Assembly (NCBI GenBank): GCA_016125285.1
Contig: WGMA01000028.1
Location: 62,001-126,000 of the forward strand
Length of the DNA stretch: 64,000 nt
Origin: Phycisphaera sp.
GTDB lineage: Bacteria > Planctomycetota > Phycisphaerae > Phycisphaerales > Zrk34
Direction: 5' to 3'
Numbering within the stretch: the first letter of the stretch is position 1; every line of letters begins with the position of its first letter. The translations under genes and the position numbers were made by a program. The notes under the pieces were generated by a model that saw only the letters and a program-made list of their open reading frames with translations, was not told where the DNA came from and did not search any database. Below, in pieces: positions 15,696 through 24,687 of this stretch.

Positions 15696-18146
15696 TCACA
15701 GCTCCCACTCCTTCATGATTTCCGCGACGCGTCGGTCGATGTCGGCGATCATCGCCGCGGCGCTGACGGAGGTTTCGATCTGCGTGAGCGACTCGTGCTC
15801 GGCCAGGCCGTACAGTCTGGCGACGTGGCCGGCGAGGGCGTCGCGTTGGCGGTCGTGGAGGCGATCGAAAGCCGCCCGCAGGCGTGGCAGCATCGTGAGG
15901 AACGGCTCCCACGCCGCGGCGGAGAGCAGCTCGTCGACGGCTCGCACAAGCGACTCGGCGCCGAGCAGGATCGCCGTGCGCGACACCGCCATCACGCCGT
16001 TGAGAAAGTCGCCCGCGACGATCATCTGCTCCGGCGGCGCCTGCGCGTACGACGCCAGCTCGTCGGCCAGCGCCTGCGGATCGAGCTGCCGCACCTCCGT
16101 GAGCATGCCCAGCAACGCGCCCCGCAGGAACGGCACGGTCGACAGCGCCGCGGCCTGCCGCACGTACGTGACGAACACGTCGCGGTCGAGGCCGTCACGC
16201 TGCATCGTCGCCTCGGCCAGCGCCAGCAGCGCCGCCACCACGTCGTTCCACTGATCGTCCGGCGACGCGGCGATCTCCGGCACGGCGAAGCACGCCCGGT
16301 CGTAGCACCGCTCGATCAGCTCCGTCAGCCGCTCGCGCCGCAGCGCACGGTACGTCGCGTACCGCTCCAGCAGCAGCAGCGAACCGAGGGCTCCGCTGAG
16401 CGACACGAACCGCCCGTCGGTGTCGATCGCCTCGCCGACGGTTGTCTCGGCGTGCCAGACGATATCGGGCAGGTCCATGTTGATCGCTTCGACGAGCCGA
16501 CGGCAGGAGGTGTCAGCGTCGTGCGCCGCGCGGTGGAGCCGCTCGCGCAGCAGCGTTGTCGCCGCACGTTCGACCGTGTCGCCGTGCAACGACTTTTCGA
16601 CGAGCGCCGGCTCCAGCTTCGGGCTCCATCGCAGCTGCCAGTTCTCGCGGAAGATCGCGCCCTGTCCGAGTTCGCCGCCCGCGCCGAACACCCGCCCGAT
16701 CTCGACGCCGAGGCTGAGCAGCCGGTGCAGGAACGCCGACCGCTGCGCGTCTAGCTCGTCGCGTTTGTCGAGGTCGAGCTTGATAAGCTGCTCGCGTTCG
16801 ACAACCTCGCCGAGGCCCAGCGCGTCGAGGCGTTCGTAGAAATCTGCGACGAGCGGCAGGCGGCCGAGCCGATCGGTCACCTTGCCGACGCGCGTGCCGA
16901 TATCGATCGCATCGATTGCCTTGCGAAGGGTGTGGCCGTCGGTGTCGGGGTTGCCCTTGCAGCAACAGGTGATCAGCGCGTCGTGGACGTCGTCGAGGAT
17001 CGGCGCGACGCGGCCGCGCAGGTTTGCCAGCAGGCGCGCGTGCTGCGTCACGGCGATCGCGTCAGCGGGTGACACAGCCTCGCCGAGCTTCCGCGCGGCC
17101 TTGAGCGTCGCCACCACGTGCTCGGCCAGCACGTCGGCGTCCGTCGCGCCGCGCTCGTCCAGGTCGTAGCACGTCTGGTACCAGCTCGGCGCACGATTGC
17201 CCGACGCGTAGCCCGACAGCTCGCTGACGCGGAAGAACGAGTAGGGCACCGCCGTGACGCTGACGGTTCCCGCGGGAACAACCGGCGGGTCGGCGTCGTC
17301 GGCGTGATCCATGAACAGGTGGAACCCGCCGCAGACGACCATCGCGTCGGCGGGCTCGATGTTCCGCGCGGCGAGCGTGTCGCGGATGACGCGACGCATG
17401 TGCCGCTCACGTGCGAGCGTGCCGTCGTCGGCAATCCGCTGCGGCGACGACGTCGCCCGCGCCGCGGCGCAGAACGTCGCCAGCTCCCGGCGGAACGCCT
17501 CGAAGTCACGCTCCGGCCGATCGATCTCGAACAGCGTGTCCCACGCCTCGTCCCACGTGCGATACCCCGCCGCGTCGGCCAACGCCCGGTAGAACCCGCT
17601 CTCGAACATCAGCTGCTCGACGTCGTGCGGCGACGGCTCGCGCACGCGATCCGCTTCATCGCCGTCACGCGCCGGAGCCATCTCCGCCCAGTGCGGCAGG
17701 TCCATGAAGACCACCTCCGCGCCGACCTGCTTCGCCGAGATCATCGTCACGTACTCCGGCGAGTAGCTCAGCAACGGGTACCACGTGGCGTACCTGGCCG
17801 GTTCATCGCCATGCCCGCTCAGGTTCGCCGCGGAACGCAGAGCGTGGTGGTCGTCGCGGAAGCTGGAATAGATCGCGATCGGCGGGCGCGTCCTGCTGTC
17901 GACGATGTGCTCGACGAGGTGCTGCGCCTCGCTCGGCGCTTCGAGGAAGATCACACGCGGGCGGCGCTGCGAGATTACGCGCTGGACGACTCGTGCGACC
18001 ATCGGCGAGTGGTGCCGCACGGGGAACCAGTACAGCCCGTCGCTCAGCACCGCATCGACGCACGCCGCGATCGCTTCGACGTCGAGGTCGATGCGATCGG
18101 CGGCGTCGCGCAGCGGGGTGTCGGTGTCGGATGCGGTGTGCGGCAT
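15696..18146 (-). CDS. DUF5682 family protein
   Basis: An 816-residue cytoplasmic protein of unknown function. The family hallmark WFPVRHHSP is at residues ~40-48, FLEAP at ~72-76, and a CGGFHLF motif at ~278. The positions of a His-containing motif, a Glu motif and a GxxH motif resemble the arrangement in TraB/TIKI or erythromycin-esterase-like proteins, so an N-terminal hydrolase fold is conceivable, but that is a guess. The C-terminal half is Leu/Ala/Arg-rich and helical. DUF5682 genes are typically found next to a MoxR ATPase and a VWA protein, exactly as here. It starts 11 bp after the methyltransferase stop. Confidence 0.88.
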   Translation of the reverse strand: MPHTASDTDTPLRDAADRIDLDVEAIAACVDAVLSDGLYWFPVRHHSPMVARVVQRVISQRRPRVIFLEAPSEAQHLVEHIVDSRTRPPIAIYSSFRDDHHALRSAANLSGHGDEPARYATWYPLLSYSPEYVTMISAKQVGAEVVFMDLPHWAEMAPARDGDEADRVREPSPHDVEQLMFESGFYRALADAAGYRTWDEAWDTLFEIDRPERDFEAFRRELATFCAAARATSSPQRIADDGTLARERHMRRVIRDTLAARNIEPADAMVVCGGFHLFMDHADDADPPVVPAGTVSVTAVPYSFFRVSELSGYASGNRAPSWYQTCYDLDERGATDADVLAEHVVATLKAARKLGEAVSPADAIAVTQHARLLANLRGRVAPILDDVHDALITCCCKGNPDTDGHTLRKAIDAIDIGTRVGKVTDRLGRLPLVADFYERLDALGLGEVVEREQLIKLDLDKRDELDAQRSAFLHRLLSLGVEIGRVFGAGGELGQGAIFRENWQLRWSPKLEPALVEKSLHGDTVERAATTLLRERLHRAAHDADTSCRRLVEAINMDLPDIVWHAETTVGEAIDTDGRFVSLSGALGSLLLLERYATYRALRRERLTELIERCYDRACFAVPEIAASPDDQWNDVVAALLALAEATMQRDGLDRDVFVTYVRQAAALSTVPFLRGALLGMLTEVRQLDPQALADELASYAQAPPEQMIVAGDFLNGVMAVSRTAILLGAESLVRAVDELLSAAAWEPFLTMLPRLRAAFDRLHDRQRDALAGHVARLYGLAEHESLTQIETSVSAAAMIADIDRRVAEIMKEWEL

Positions 18147-18157
18147 AGCGACTCGTG

Positions 18158-19177
18158 TTACGCGCGGTCGGCGAGGATCAGCGGGGACATGCTCGGGGCG
18201 TCGAACAGGCGGACGTTAACGAAGCCGGCGTCGGCGAGCCAGCTCGACATCTCGGCGAAGGTGAACGTGTCGCCCTCGTCGGTGTTGACGAGCATGTTGA
18301 CGGCGAACAGCGCCGCGCCGGCCGGGCCGCGACGGTCGTCGTCCATGATCCACTCGGCGATGGCGATCGTCCCGCCGGGCGCCAGCGCGTCATGCACCTT
18401 CGCGACGAGGTCGCGGCTGCGCTGCTCGCCCTCGCTGTGCAGGATGTGCCCGAGCGTCGCGACGTGGTGGCCCGAGCCGAAGTCCGCCTCCTTCAGGTCG
18501 CCCTCGACGAAGGTCACGCGGTCGGCCACGCCCTGACGCTCGGCCACGCGCTTCGTCACGGGGATCACGCCCGGCCAGTCCACCGCGGTGACGCGCACGT
18601 GCGGAGACTGCTCGGCGAGCGTGATGCTCCACACGCCGGACCCCGCGGCGATGTCGAGCACCGACACCGTGTCGCTCGCCTCGGCGATCCGCAGCTCACC
18701 GGCGAGCGCCGCGGCGGCGGCGCGGCTCATCGGGAACAGCGACTCGACAAACTGCTCGAAGAACTCGGCGCCGGCGCCTTGCTGGTTCACCGAGGACACC
18801 GGCCGACCCGTGCGGACGACGTCGTGGATCCCCATCCAGCGCGGGATCAGCTGCGTGCTGGTGTGACGGATGATCCCGCCGCGGTAGGCGGGCCGACCGC
18901 TGACGAGAAACGCGTCGCTCTCTGCGGTCAGGCGATACCGCCCGTCGTCGTCGCGCGCGAGCAGCTCGAGGCTGACCAGCGCCGTAAGGATCACGCGTGC
19001 GCCGCGCGGCGAGGTGCCGGTCGCGGCGGCGACGTCGTCGGCGGTCTTCGGCGACTCGGCGAGCGTGTCGAAGTAGCCGTGGACGACGGCGGTTTCGAGG
19101 ATGAGCGGGGCGGAGTAGCCGAAGGCCATCTGCATGATGCGCTGCGGTGTGACGGGTGGGGTGGGTTTGTCAGACAT
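18158..19177 (-). CDS. SAM-dependent O-methyltransferase-like protein inside the MoxR operon
   Basis: A 339-residue protein. Residues ~10-100 are a winged-helix dimerisation domain like that of acetylserotonin/caffeate O-methyltransferases. Residues ~150-335 carry the class I SAM fold, with motif I VLDIAAGSGVWS (~166), acidic Asp in VTAVDWPG and GDLKEADFGSGHHVA. AGGAG lies 6 nt before ATG 19177. It sits between the MoxR and DUF5682 genes with small gaps, so it belongs to the operon. The substrate is unknown; methylation of a small molecule is typical of the family, but a protein substrate cannot be excluded. Confidence 0.88.
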   Translation of the reverse strand: MSDKPTPPVTPQRIMQMAFGYSAPLILETAVVHGYFDTLAESPKTADDVAAATGTSPRGARVILTALVSLELLARDDDGRYRLTAESDAFLVSGRPAYRGGIIRHTSTQLIPRWMGIHDVVRTGRPVSSVNQQGAGAEFFEQFVESLFPMSRAAAAALAGELRIAEASDTVSVLDIAAGSGVWSITLAEQSPHVRVTAVDWPGVIPVTKRVAERQGVADRVTFVEGDLKEADFGSGHHVATLGHILHSEGEQRSRDLVAKVHDALAPGGTIAIAEWIMDDDRRGPAGAALFAVNMLVNTDEGDTFTFAEMSSWLADAGFVNVRLFDAPSMSPLILADRA

Positions 19178-19221
19178 GCGAACTCCTGGGTCGTGAATGG
19201 GGCGGTGTGCGGATCGCTGCG

Positions 19222-20388
19222 TCACGATAGCGCAACCATCGCGCTGTCGTGGAACGCCTGCCAGGCCTTGTCGGACGCGCCGCGCTTGCGGGCGACGAGG
19301 GTGACGTATTCCTTGAGGATGGCGAGGTCGGCCAGGTCTTCCTTGACGACGGAGCCGACGAGGTGGCGGCCGATGTCGGCCGGCGTCACCGCGCCGTTGC
19401 CGAAGTAGTTGGCGTGCAGCGCGGCGTCGAGCGCGACGCCGATCGCCTCGGCGGTCGACAGCGTCGTGCCGGGCGACCTGATGCTCACGCCCTCGGCGGT
19501 GCGACCGTCGCGGATCTCGCGGAACACCGTCGCCAGCAGGTCGATGATCGGCTTGTCGATCTTCGTCGGCAGCGCGTACCGCTTCAGCAGCTCCGCCGAG
19601 CGCCGCTGCACGATCTCGATCTCCGTCTGCTTGTCGGCGACGATCGGGATGTGGATGTAGTTGAACCGCCGCTTGAGCGCGGCAGACAGGTCGTTGACGC
19701 CCTGGTCGCGCGAGTTGGCGGTGGCGATGACGTTGAAGCCCGGCCTGGCGAAGACCGTGTTCGCGCCCGGCAGTTCGGGCACGCTGATCGCCTTGTCGGA
19801 AAGGATCGACACCAGCGCGTCCTGCACGTCGGGCACGCAGCGGGTGATCTCCTCGAAGCGCAGCAGCGTGCCGGTCTTCATCGCGGTCATCGTCGGCGAG
19901 GGGATCAGGTTGTCCGGTGTCGGCCCTTCGGCGATGACACGCGCGATGTTCCACGCGTAGCGGATGTGATCCTCGGTGGTGCCGGCGGTGCCCTGGATGG
20001 TGAGCGTCGAGTCGCCGCTGATCGCCGCGGCGAGGTGTTCGCTGAGCCACGACTTGCCGGTGCCGGGCTCGCCGACGAGCAGCAGGGCGCGCTCGGAGGC
20101 GAGCGTGACGATCGCGCGTTCGACGATGGCGTCGTCGCCGTAGAACTTCCGCGTGATCTCGACGTCGGTCTGCGCGCCGTTGAGCTCGGCGGAGAGCGTC
20201 TTGCCACCGAGGACATACGTCAGCACGGCACGCGGGGAGAGTCGCCACGACGGCGGGGCGGTCTCGGCATCGTGCTGTCGCAGCGCCTCGAGCTGGTCGG
20301 CGTAGTCCACCTCGGCGGGGCGGCGCAGGACTGCGTCGCCGTTCGTCGGCGGTGCGGACGTGTCGGACTTCGTGGTGCGTTTGGCCAT
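19222..20388 (-). CDS. MoxR-family AAA+ ATPase (dynein-related AAA_5 type)
   Basis: A 388-residue ATPase. Walker A is GEPGTGKSW (~108), Walker B reads LLRFEEITR with Glu in the usual Asp position, sensor 1 is ATANSRDQG and the arginine-finger region is LKRRFN. The ~80-residue N-terminal extension includes an SPRAVLTYVLGGK segment. MoxR ATPases form hexamers that remodel or activate target proteins together with VWA partners. ATG 20388 is the first Met of this frame after the preceding gene, and the spacing of 26 bp fits an operon. Confidence 0.92.
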   Translation of the reverse strand: MAKRTTKSDTSAPPTNGDAVLRRPAEVDYADQLEALRQHDAETAPPSWRLSPRAVLTYVLGGKTLSAELNGAQTDVEITRKFYGDDAIVERAIVTLASERALLLVGEPGTGKSWLSEHLAAAISGDSTLTIQGTAGTTEDHIRYAWNIARVIAEGPTPDNLIPSPTMTAMKTGTLLRFEEITRCVPDVQDALVSILSDKAISVPELPGANTVFARPGFNVIATANSRDQGVNDLSAALKRRFNYIHIPIVADKQTEIEIVQRRSAELLKRYALPTKIDKPIIDLLATVFREIRDGRTAEGVSIRSPGTTLSTAEAIGVALDAALHANYFGNGAVTPADIGRHLVGSVVKEDLADLAILKEYVTLVARKRGASDKAWQAFHDSAMVALS

Positions 20389-20414
20389 GGGCGTCTCGCG
20401 GGGAGCGGTGCGGG

Positions 20415-21578
20415 TTACAGATCGAACTTCAGCGCCTTGACGAGTTCGGCGGCGGAAACCTTGTCGGTGGCGAGCGGCAGAAAGTTGGGCCCGGCGTCGG
20501 TGACGGTGGCGAGCGGCTGGAGGATCAGGCGGCACGACTCGTAGTGCAGCAGCGCGTACAACGCGGGTCGAGTGTTCGCCTTCGAGAGCCTGGACAACGC
20601 CGCGCGCAGCGGCGCGCCGTCGTCGGTGGTGGGTACGCGCGCGTGCAGCGTAACCTCGGTGTCGCGGGGCGTTACGGGATACAGCGCGTGGTGGTCGGCT
20701 TCGCGCTCGGGCGATGCGGCGATCGACCACGTGTCGGCCGGGAAGACGACCTCCTCGGTGAGCTCGACGTCGAGGTCGAGCGGGCCCGGCTTCTGCCCGC
20801 GCACGCGTTGGAGCGCGGCGTGCGGATCCCACGTCAGCAGTTCCGGCCACGCGTCGAACGGCTCGCCGGGCGCGACGACGGTGTGCTCGTTCATGATCAG
20901 CCGCGCGGCCAGGCCGTCAGCGGCGTCCGCGTCCGAGTCACCGGTGCCCAAGGCGTGCTCAACCACGAACGAGCGAGGCTCGAGCAACGCGGCGGGGCGG
21001 AACTTGTCGGCCTGCGCGAGCTTCTGCGGCAGGTGAAGGTACGCCTCGGCCGGGAGGTCGACGTCGGCTCGCATCGGGTACAGGCACGTCCAGACAAGCG
21101 GCTCGCCACGGCGCAGCGTCACGGTGTCGCGGGTGACGCGCAGGCGAAACTCGAACAGACACATCACGCCGCGCACGACGCGCTTGTTGACGCCGAGAGC
21201 GACCACCTCGACACGCTCGAGCGGGCGCGACGCCGGCGTGGCGCTCAGCTCGGCGAGCCGCGCGTCGTCGTCACCCCGCAGCGCCCGGCCCATCGCCCGG
21301 CTTAGCAGCCACGTGCGGTTGAGGAACAGCGACAGCCGCGACGCGCTGAAAAGCGGTGAGTCCTCGGTGTAGCGTCGCACCTCTTCGTTGACGATGCGGA
21401 GCGTCGACCCCAACCGCAGCAGCCGCATGCGCGACGCCTCACGGAAGCTGACGTTGAGCTGGTCGAGCGTCGCTCGCGACGCCGTGGTCAGGCCCGTACG
21501 CAGCACGGTTTCGACGGTCGACGCCAGCTCGTCGACGAGCGCGATCACCTTGTCTCGTTGGGCGGCGTCCGGGGTCAC
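20415..21578 (-). CDS. Unrecognised 387-residue protein of the MoxR/DUF5682 operon
   Basis: I do not recognise a family. The GTG start at 21578 overlaps the stop of the preceding small gene (GTGA), which is the basis for choosing it and implies translational coupling. The N-terminal ~120 residues are helical (DKVIALVDELASTVETVL). The remainder is mixed alpha/beta and soluble, with the acidic run DSDADAAD near 210. No signal peptide, membrane span or nucleotide-binding motif is visible. Its position next to the MoxR ATPase suggests it is a core subunit of the complex rather than a passenger. Confidence 0.8.
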   Translation of the reverse strand: MTPDAAQRDKVIALVDELASTVETVLRTGLTTASRATLDQLNVSFREASRMRLLRLGSTLRIVNEEVRRYTEDSPLFSASRLSLFLNRTWLLSRAMGRALRGDDDARLAELSATPASRPLERVEVVALGVNKRVVRGVMCLFEFRLRVTRDTVTLRRGEPLVWTCLYPMRADVDLPAEAYLHLPQKLAQADKFRPAALLEPRSFVVEHALGTGDSDADAADGLAARLIMNEHTVVAPGEPFDAWPELLTWDPHAALQRVRGQKPGPLDLDVELTEEVVFPADTWSIAASPEREADHHALYPVTPRDTEVTLHARVPTTDDGAPLRAALSRLSKANTRPALYALLHYESCRLILQPLATVTDAGPNFLPLATDKVSAAELVKALKFDL

Positions 21579-21910
21579 GCGTCGCCTCCCCGTGTCGTGT
21601 CGGCCATGGCCGCGCAGGCGTGCTTGGCGACGTCCAGCGTCAGCAGGCGGTCGAACAGTCGCAGCGTCGCCTGCGCCCGCATCAGGTGCGCGGGCCCGTC
21701 GTCGTCGTCGGATGTGATGGCGTCGATGACACGCGTTAGGCTTTGCGCGAGGTGCGTGGCGCCGGCGCCCGCTAGCTCGTCGCGCGTGGTGCGCAGCGAC
21801 GCCAACTGCTCGCCGCCACACGCACGCAGCCCGCGCACGGTCAGGTCGTCGAGCGCCTCGCGGAGTCGCTCGATCACCAGCCCGATCTGTCGCGTGTCGT
21901 CGGTCAACAT
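21575..21910 (-). CDS. Small helical protein of the MoxR/DUF5682 operon
   Basis: A 111-residue soluble protein, almost entirely predicted helix (heptad-like Leu spacing in IGLVIERLREALDDL), with an acidic DDDD stretch near residue 72. No known family is recognised. Its stop overlaps the next gene's GTG start by 4 bases and its start lies 15 bp after the SWIM/BRCT gene, so it is translationally embedded in the unit. A structural or adaptor role is likely (inference). Confidence 0.75.
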   Translation of the reverse strand: MLTDDTRQIGLVIERLREALDDLTVRGLRACGGEQLASLRTTRDELAGAGATHLAQSLTRVIDAITSDDDDGPAHLMRAQATLRLFDRLLTLDVAKHACAAMADTTRGGDA

Positions 21911-21925
21911 GGCGGCCTCACCGCG

Positions 21926-24589
21926 TCAGAACGCGTAGTAATCCTCCGGCAGGGTCTCGGTCGGACGCCAGTCGACCTCGCCGGCCTCGGCGCCCTTGTA
22001 GCGGAGGAACACGTCGCCCATCGCGTCCTTGTCGAGCTGCGGGGCGTTGTGATGCGACATCTCGACCCACTCGTCGATGACCGCGGGGTCGAGCTCGCCG
22101 GCCTTCGTCAGGCCGATGATCAGCACGAGCAGGTGTTTGCACAGCGCGCCGCGCAGGCCGCCGCAGACGTTGAGGTTCTGCGTGCAGCAGCTGAACTGCC
22201 CGTCGTCGGTGAGTCGGCACGCGTAGACGAGCTCGTCATCGGTCTGCGATTTGACGACGCCGACGAGCTGCGCGTCGGTCGTATCGGCGTAGAGCTGGAA
22301 GCCCGACTTCTTGAGCATACGCAGCGCCTTGTCGAGCCGCGACGCATCGGTGCGCTGCTCGAGTTCCTTCATGAAGGCGTCGATATCGATCGGCCCGGCG
22401 GCCTGCCTGGCCTCGACCTTCGCCTGCACCTTCTCGCGGATGCGCGGGTCGGGCCCCGCGCCGGCCCAGACCCAGCCATCGGGCGGCATGAATCCCTCGG
22501 GCAGCAGCGTCTGTTCGTCGTACCGGCAGTGTTCAAACGTGGCGTCGGCCAGTTGCAGCGCCGTCGACAGATCGGCGCCGCGGAGGTCGCAGTTGCTGAA
22601 CGCGGCGCTCGCGAGCGTCGCGCCGCGGAGTGTCGTCCGCAGCAGGCTGACGCCGGTGAATCGCACGCGTGTGAGATCCGCGCCGTCGAGGTCGGCGTCG
22701 TTGAGCGTCAGGCCCCAGCCGGATTCGGCCTTCGTGAGCGTCGCGCCGCGCAGGCTCGCGTTCTTCAGGTCCGCGCCGGTCAGCGTCGACTTCGTCAGGT
22801 CGGCGTTGTCGAAGCGACCCGCCGCGAAATCCATCTCGGTCAGCTCGACGCCGCGCAGGTCCGCGTCGGCCAGGTCCGCGTTGCGGTAGTTCTTCGGGCG
22901 TTTGCGTTCGACGGGTGTGAGGCCGTTCCACGCCGCCACGCCGTCGGCGCCGGTCCGCAGCAGGGCGATGCGCTCGGCGCGCAGCGTGTCGAGCTCGGCG
23001 CGTGCCCCGGCCTGTGCCTGCCGCAGTTCCCCGGCGGTGGGGATGTCGACGCCGAACGCCTCGCACCACGCCGCGATCGTCAGATCGCGGAGCGTCTTGC
23101 CTTTGACGGGGCTCTTCGAGCTGCTCGCCTTGACGGTGTCGATGTGCAGCTCGCCGTGGCCCCACTTGGCGCCCATCGACGCCATGCACCCGGACAGGTT
23201 GTTCGCCTGCACCCAGTTGCCGCCGTAGCGCGTGCCGTCGTCGTCGTGCTGGTAGCCGTGACAGGTCGACCCGTGCCGCGACGCGGACGTGTGGATCGTC
23301 AGACGCACACGCTTGTGGTCCGGCGTGTCGATCGCCGCGCTGAGCTCGAGTCGACCGGCCTTCTGCGAGACGCGCTCGAGCTCGAGCACGTTGGGGCCGA
23401 TACCGCCGCCGACGGATCGCGCCGGATCGAGGCCGGTGGCGCGAGCGACGTCGACGCCGTCGAGGATCGCGCCGGTCACGTTGGCGCCGGTGAAGTCCGC
23501 GCCGTCGACGATCGCGTCGGACAGGTCGGCCGAAGCGAGGTTGGCGTTGCGCAGGTCGGCGTGCGACAGGTCCGCCTTGACGAGCTTCGCGTTGGCGAGG
23601 TCGGCCGCGTTGAGGTTGGCGTCGGCGAGCAGGGCGTGGGTGAGGTTGGCGCCCTCGAGGCGGGCGCTGACGCAGGTCGCACCGCGGAGGTTCGCGTCGG
23701 TGAGGTCGACGCCGGCGAGCTGCGCGCGGGTCAGGTCGGCGTGGTCGAGGTTCGACCCGGGCATCGCCGCGTTGACCAGTACCGCGTCGCTCAGCGCGGC
23801 GCCGGGCATGACGCACTTCGGCGCGTGCAGGTAGTAGCTGTGGACCTGTCGCAGCTGCGCGTCGGTCAGGTCGACGTCGTCGAGCTTGGACACGTGCCCG
23901 GCGTTGAACTCGGCGCCGCGCGCGGTGCAGTGGCTCAGCTCATCGATGTAGCAGCCGTCGCCGCGTGCGCCGTCGAACTCGCATCGCACCGCGCGGTTGC
24001 ACCACATCCGCTCCACGCGGGCGTTGCGGAAGCGGCAGCCGATGGCGATGTGGATGTGCGCGTTGTCGAGGGTCGCGCCGTCGAAGCGGACGTCGGTGAT
24101 GTCGCCGAGCCGCGCGTCGCTGAGCGTGGCGCCGCGGAGGTCGACGTCGGTGAGCTTCACGCACGTGAGGTGTGCGGCGGTGAGATCGGTGTTCGCCAGG
24201 TCCGCGCCGGTCAGGTCGACCTTGATGTCCCGGGCCCGCTCGCCGCAGATCCGGTTCCACCGCGTCACGCCGTCGACGCCGGACCGCAGCAGGGCGATCG
24301 TCTCATCCGCCGAGGGCACGAGCATGTCGACGAACTGCGCCTCGTCGATCACCGCGATCGCCGCGCCGTTGGCGTTGTGTTTCTCGGCCTGCTTCTGCGC
24401 CGCGGGCTTGCCCCGGCCGCGCGTCGCGCCGACGACCAGACAGTCGATGTCGTGTGTGACCGATGAGGCGACGTCGCCGCCTTCGGAACGGATGAGTTGC
24501 TCCACCTTGCCGCGCGCACCGAGCGTAAGCGTGCCGACGAGGGCAAAGGTCTTGCCCTTGAGGCGTGGCGCAACGGCTGGCGCGGTCAT
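21926..24589 (-). CDS. BRCT-pentapeptide repeat-SWIM zinc finger protein
   Basis: An 887-residue multidomain protein and first gene of the operon. Residues ~8-95 are a BRCT domain (LKGKTFALVGTL, then VTHDIDCLVVG). Two pentapeptide-repeat blocks follow, at ~120-390 and ~555-690 (A-[DN]-L-x-x repeats). Each is introduced by the same short module (ALLRSGVDGVTRWN and ALLRTGADGVAAWN), pointing to internal duplication. Between them is a 150-residue unrelated domain with GTRYGGNW and WGHGELHID. The C-terminal ~150 residues contain a SWIM-like zinc finger, CC-x(6)-C-x(7)-CKH. BRCT and SWIM domains are typical of DNA-associated proteins; pentapeptide helices can mimic DNA. GGGAG lies 6 nt before ATG 24589; a TACGAT box is at 24626-24621. 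Confidence 0.88.
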   Translation of the reverse strand: MTAPAVAPRLKGKTFALVGTLTLGARGKVEQLIRSEGGDVASSVTHDIDCLVVGATRGRGKPAAQKQAEKHNANGAAIAVIDEAQFVDMLVPSADETIALLRSGVDGVTRWNRICGERARDIKVDLTGADLANTDLTAAHLTCVKLTDVDLRGATLSDARLGDITDVRFDGATLDNAHIHIAIGCRFRNARVERMWCNRAVRCEFDGARGDGCYIDELSHCTARGAEFNAGHVSKLDDVDLTDAQLRQVHSYYLHAPKCVMPGAALSDAVLVNAAMPGSNLDHADLTRAQLAGVDLTDANLRGATCVSARLEGANLTHALLADANLNAADLANAKLVKADLSHADLRNANLASADLSDAIVDGADFTGANVTGAILDGVDVARATGLDPARSVGGGIGPNVLELERVSQKAGRLELSAAIDTPDHKRVRLTIHTSASRHGSTCHGYQHDDDGTRYGGNWVQANNLSGCMASMGAKWGHGELHIDTVKASSSKSPVKGKTLRDLTIAAWCEAFGVDIPTAGELRQAQAGARAELDTLRAERIALLRTGADGVAAWNGLTPVERKRPKNYRNADLADADLRGVELTEMDFAAGRFDNADLTKSTLTGADLKNASLRGATLTKAESGWGLTLNDADLDGADLTRVRFTGVSLLRTTLRGATLASAAFSNCDLRGADLSTALQLADATFEHCRYDEQTLLPEGFMPPDGWVWAGAGPDPRIREKVQAKVEARQAAGPIDIDAFMKELEQRTDASRLDKALRMLKKSGFQLYADTTDAQLVGVVKSQTDDELVYACRLTDDGQFSCCTQNLNVCGGLRGALCKHLLVLIIGLTKAGELDPAVIDEWVEMSHHNAPQLDKDAMGDVFLRYKGAEAGEVDWRPTETLPEDYYAF

Positions 24590-24620
24590 GAGCGGCTCCC
24601 GATGAACGATAACGGGCCGC

Positions 24621-24626
24621 ATCGTA
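24621..24626 (-). promoter_or_regulatory. TACGAT -10 box for the MoxR/DUF5682 operon
   Basis: TACGAT on the minus strand lies 31 bp before the chosen ATG, predicting a short leader of about 25 nt that includes the GGGAG ribosome-binding site. No obvious -35 is visible. Confidence 0.4.
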
Positions 24627-24687
24627 CCCCATGCGTCGGATCGCGCGTAGGCGATGTCGCGATGTGGATAACTGCGTGTGCGCGGGG

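Noticed and set aside
22049-24466. An 805-codon plus-strand open frame opposite the pentapeptide gene
   Set aside because: Antisense shadow of the A-D-L-x-x repeats (reads VRAGQV-type periodicity); the minus-strand protein has clear BRCT and SWIM domains.
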